Source: Streptomyces sp. NBC_01775 (lineage in GTDB: Bacteria > Actinomycetota > Actinomycetes > Streptomycetales > Streptomycetaceae). From it: a stretch of 64,000 nt of DNA. This document shows positions 62,105-64,000 of the stretch, piece by piece. Position numbers and translations under genes: made by a program. The notes under the pieces were generated by a model. It was not told the origin of the DNA, searched no databases, and saw nothing but the letters and a program-made list of their open reading frames with translations. How positions within the stretch are numbered: the stretch's first letter is position 1; every line of letters starts with the position of its first letter. Where the stretch lies: contig NZ_CP109104.1 of the NCBI RefSeq assembly GCF_035917675.1, positions 3,844,001-3,908,000 on the forward strand. Reading direction: 5' to 3'.

Positions 62105-63142
62105 ATGTTGCACTCTTCCTCAGAGCGGGATCTGCGGACGCTTCCGAAGGCCCATCTGCATCTGCACTTCACGGGTTCGATGCGCTCGGGGACCCTGCTC
62201 GAACTGGCTGACAAGTACGGCGTACATCTGCCCGAGGCACTGAGCGGGGGCGAGCCTCCGCAGCTGCGCGCCACCGATGAGCGCGGGTGGTTCCGCTTCC
62301 AGCGGCTGTACGACATCGCACGGTCGTGTCTGCGGGAGCCCGAGGACATCCAGCGGCTGGTGCGCGAGGCCGCCGAGGAGGATGTCCGCGACGGTTCGCG
62401 CTGGCTGGAGATCCAGGTCGATCCCACCTCGTACGCGCCCCGGCTGGGCGGCCTCTCGCCCGCGTTGGAGATCATCCTGGACGCGGTGGAGACCGCCTCC
62501 CGTGAGACGGGCCTGGGCATGCGGGTGCTGGTGGCGGCGAACCGGATGAAGCATCCGCTGGACGCCCGTACGCTGGCGCGGCTCGCGGTGCGCTTCAAGG
62601 ACAAGGGCATCATCGGCTTCGGGCTGTCCAACGACGAACGGCGCGGCTTCGCACGCGACTTCGACCGGGCCTTCGCCATCGCGCGGGAGGGCGGCCTGCT
62701 GGCCGCGCCGCACGGGGGCGAGCTGTCGGGGCCGCGCAGCGTGCGCGACTGCCTGGAGGACCTGCGGGCCACCCGGGTGGGACACGGGGTGCGTGCCGCC
62801 GAGGACCCGTGGCTGCTGGAGCGGCTGGCCGAGCGGGGCGTCACGTGCGAGGTGTGCCCGGCCTCCAACGTGGCATTGGGCGTCTATGAGAAGGCCGAGG
62901 ACGTGCCGCTGCGGGCGCTGTGGAACGCCGGCGTGCCGATGGCGCTGGGCGCCGACGACCCGCTGCTGTTCGGCTCGCGGCTGGCGGCCCAGTACGAGAT
63001 CGTGCGGGAGGCGCACGGGTTCTCGGACGCGGAACTGGCCGAGCTGGCACGCCAGTCGGTGCGCGGCGCCTCGATGCCCGAGGACGTGCGGACCGGCGTG
63101 CTGGCGGACATCGACGCCTGGGCGGCGGCCGTTCCGGTCTAG
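62105..63142 (+). CDS. Adenosine deaminase family protein
   Basis: The 345-residue amidohydrolase has the zinc motif HLHLHFTG near residue 17, a His/Glu pair in APHGGELSG, GHGVRA, CPASNVALGVYE and the metal Asp in ALGADDPLLFGS. The first motif reads HFTG where classical adenosine deaminases have HLDG, so the substrate may differ from adenosine. ATG 62105 was chosen because AGGA lies about 7 nt upstream. It overlaps the TetR gene 3' end by 4 nt (convergent). Confidence 0.85.
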   Translation: MLHSSSERDLRTLPKAHLHLHFTGSMRSGTLLELADKYGVHLPEALSGGEPPQLRATDERGWFRFQRLYDIARSCLREPEDIQRLVREAAEEDVRDGSRWLEIQVDPTSYAPRLGGLSPALEIILDAVETASRETGLGMRVLVAANRMKHPLDARTLARLAVRFKDKGIIGFGLSNDERRGFARDFDRAFAIAREGGLLAAPHGGELSGPRSVRDCLEDLRATRVGHGVRAAEDPWLLERLAERGVTCEVCPASNVALGVYEKAEDVPLRALWNAGVPMALGADDPLLFGSRLAAQYEIVREAHGFSDAELAELARQSVRGASMPEDVRTGVLADIDAWAAAVPV

Positions 63143-63777
63143 TGCCGCCCGGCTCCGCCCGCCTCCGTGGGCACCAGGGCGTGCATGAGGGTGCGTACGA
63201 GGCTCGCGGCGAACTCGGCGAGCGGCTGTTCCGGGCGCTCGCCCCCGGCGAAGTCGTAGAGGAACGCGCGCTGCGCGCACGCGCCCAGGAGCAGGGCCGC
63301 CGCCGCGTCGACGTCGGCGTCGGCCCGCACGGCGCCGCGCTCGCGCTCGCGGCGCAGGTAGTCGGCCAGGGCGGCCAGGGGTGTGCGGGGTCCCTGGCCG
63401 AGGGTGCGTACGCCCTCGAAGTGGCGGCGCTGGAGGGTCGGTTCGGCGTAGAGCGAGGCGGCGATCGGGAAGCTCTGCTCGTAGAAGAGGGCGGCGTGCT
63501 CGGCGATCTCGATGAGGTTGCGCTCCACGCCACGCTCCCCCGGGTCCTCGCTCAGCTCGCGCAACAGGGGGTTGAGCCGGGGCAGCCGCTCTTGCAGGAC
63601 CTGGACGAAGATCTCTTCCTTGCCCCTGAAGTGCTTGTAGAGCGCCGCCTCCGAGCATCCGGCCTCGCGGGCGATCTCCTTGGTGGTCGTACGGGCGAGT
63701 CCGATGGTGCGCAGCAGGTGCTCGGCGGCGTCGATGATGCGCTCGCGGGTGGGACGCGTTGACTTCGGGGTGGGCAT
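63139..63777 (-). CDS. TetR-family repressor
   Basis: The 212-residue product has a TetR helix-turn-helix at about residues 9-55 (TRERIIDAAEHLLRTIGLARTTTKEIAREAGCSEAALYKHFRGKEEIFVQVL) and a helical ligand domain. Its start codon lies inside a perfect palindrome (63777-63801), so it very probably represses itself and the divergent oxidoreductase gene at 63836. Confidence 0.93.
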   Translation of the reverse strand: MPTPKSTRPTRERIIDAAEHLLRTIGLARTTTKEIAREAGCSEAALYKHFRGKEEIFVQVLQERLPRLNPLLRELSEDPGERGVERNLIEIAEHAALFYEQSFPIAASLYAEPTLQRRHFEGVRTLGQGPRTPLAALADYLRRERERGAVRADADVDAAAALLLGACAQRAFLYDFAGGERPEQPLAEFAASLVRTLMHALVPTEAGGAGRH

Positions 63778-63801
63778 TCACTCACCCTAAGGGTGAGTGA
63801 A
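63777..63801. promoter_or_regulatory. Perfect 25-bp palindrome, probable TetR operator
   Basis: Two 12-bp arms, TTCACTCACCCT (63777-63788) and AGGGTGAGTGAA (63790-63801), flank one central A. The site overlaps the TetR start codon and lies 35 bp before the divergent gene, the usual autoregulatory layout. Confidence 0.85.
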
Positions 63802-63835
63802 CACTTACCCACCTACCGGGAAGGGACCCATCACC

Positions 63836-64000
63836 ATGCGACTCACAGTCTTCGGAGCGACCGGTGGCGCCGGCCGGGAGGTGGTACGGCAGGCGGTGGA
63901 GGCCGGGCACGAGGTGACGGCCGTGGTGCGGGACCCGGCCCGGCTGCCGGTGCGGAACGACCTGCTGAGGGTGGTCACCGCCGACGTACGCGACGACGAG
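63836..64000 (+). CDS. NAD(P)-binding Rossmann-fold protein, N-terminal part (runs off window)
   Basis: The first 55 residues (MRLTVFGATGGAGREVVRQA, then VEAGHEVTAVVRDPARLP) show the dinucleotide-binding motif GATGGAGR of NmrA-like/atypical short-chain reductases. AAGGGA lies a few bases before the ATG. It diverges from the TetR gene and is its likely target. Confidence 0.85.
   Translation, partial: MRLTVFGATGGAGREVVRQAVEAGHEVTAVVRDPARLPVRNDLLRVVTADVRDDE

Overview
This is chromosomal DNA of a Streptomyces (or very close relative such as Kitasatospora). The GC content is very high, codons mostly end in G or C, and GTG and TTG starts are used (rpsL, rpoB, rpoC, glmM). There is a WhiJ-type XRE + DUF397 pair, and the gene order matches what I remember of the S. 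coelicolor tRNA-Trp/secE/rpoBC/str/S10/spc/alpha region. Nearly all housekeeping genes are on the minus strand, so they read from the right end of the window to the left.

Right end (about 60-64 kb). An aspartate-type aminotransferase, an adenosine deaminase family enzyme and the start of a Rossmann-fold oxidoreductase are on the plus strand. A TetR repressor is on the minus strand, with a perfect 25-bp palindrome overlapping its start codon.

60.5 to 45.3 kb, minus strand. The order is tRNA-Trp(CCA), secE, nusG, an unusually long (1.2 kb) spacer, rplK-rplA, a lipoprotein gene, a long rplJ leader, rplJ-rplL, rpoB, rpoC and a DUF1707/DUF4190 membrane protein. RpoB carries three non-consensus residues in the rifamycin-binding region. 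The str operon rpsL-rpsG-fusA-tuf follows, with a clear HrdB-type promoter and a strong terminator after tuf.

40.6 to 24.5 kb is an accessory island between the str and S10 operons. From left to right it holds: (i) a polymorphic toxin locus, made of an SseB-like protein, a WXG-like helical protein, a 1513-residue Rhs/YD-repeat protein with a low-GC C-terminal toxin tip, a candidate immunity protein whose start lies inside the toxin gene, and a broken S1-domain gene; (ii) an alpha/beta hydrolase and a 14-TM MFS exporter divergent from a double-AsnC regulator; (iii) an XRE/DUF397 pair; (iv) a 4-TM protein with a secreted protein; (v) a two-component system next to a decayed FtsX-type permease remnant.

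24.5 to 6.4 kb, minus strand. The S10, spc and alpha operons run together: rpsJ-rplC-rplD-rplW-rplB-rpsS-rplV-rpsC-rplP-rpmC-rpsQ-rplN-rplX-rplE-rpsN-rpsH-rplF-rplR-rpsE-rpmD-rplO-secY-adk-map-infA-rpmJ-rpsM-rpsK-rpsD-rpoA-rplQ, then truA. Many neighbours overlap by 1 nt. Hairpins mark the breaks rpsQ/rplN, rplO/secY, adk/map, rpmJ/rpsM and rplQ/truA. A Streptomyces-type intergenic repeat and a partial copy of the rpoA 3' end sit between rpoA and rplQ.

Left end (0-6.4 kb). A plus-strand NfeD-like/flotillin pair and a secreted or anchored protein diverge from an ABC-F ATPase. Then come rplM-rpsI with their own promoter and terminator, and the 5' part of glmM, which runs off the window.

The part most likely to be biologically new is the Rhs toxin/immunity module in the ribosomal-locus island. 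Next are the RpoB genotype and the undeciphered nusG-rplK spacer.
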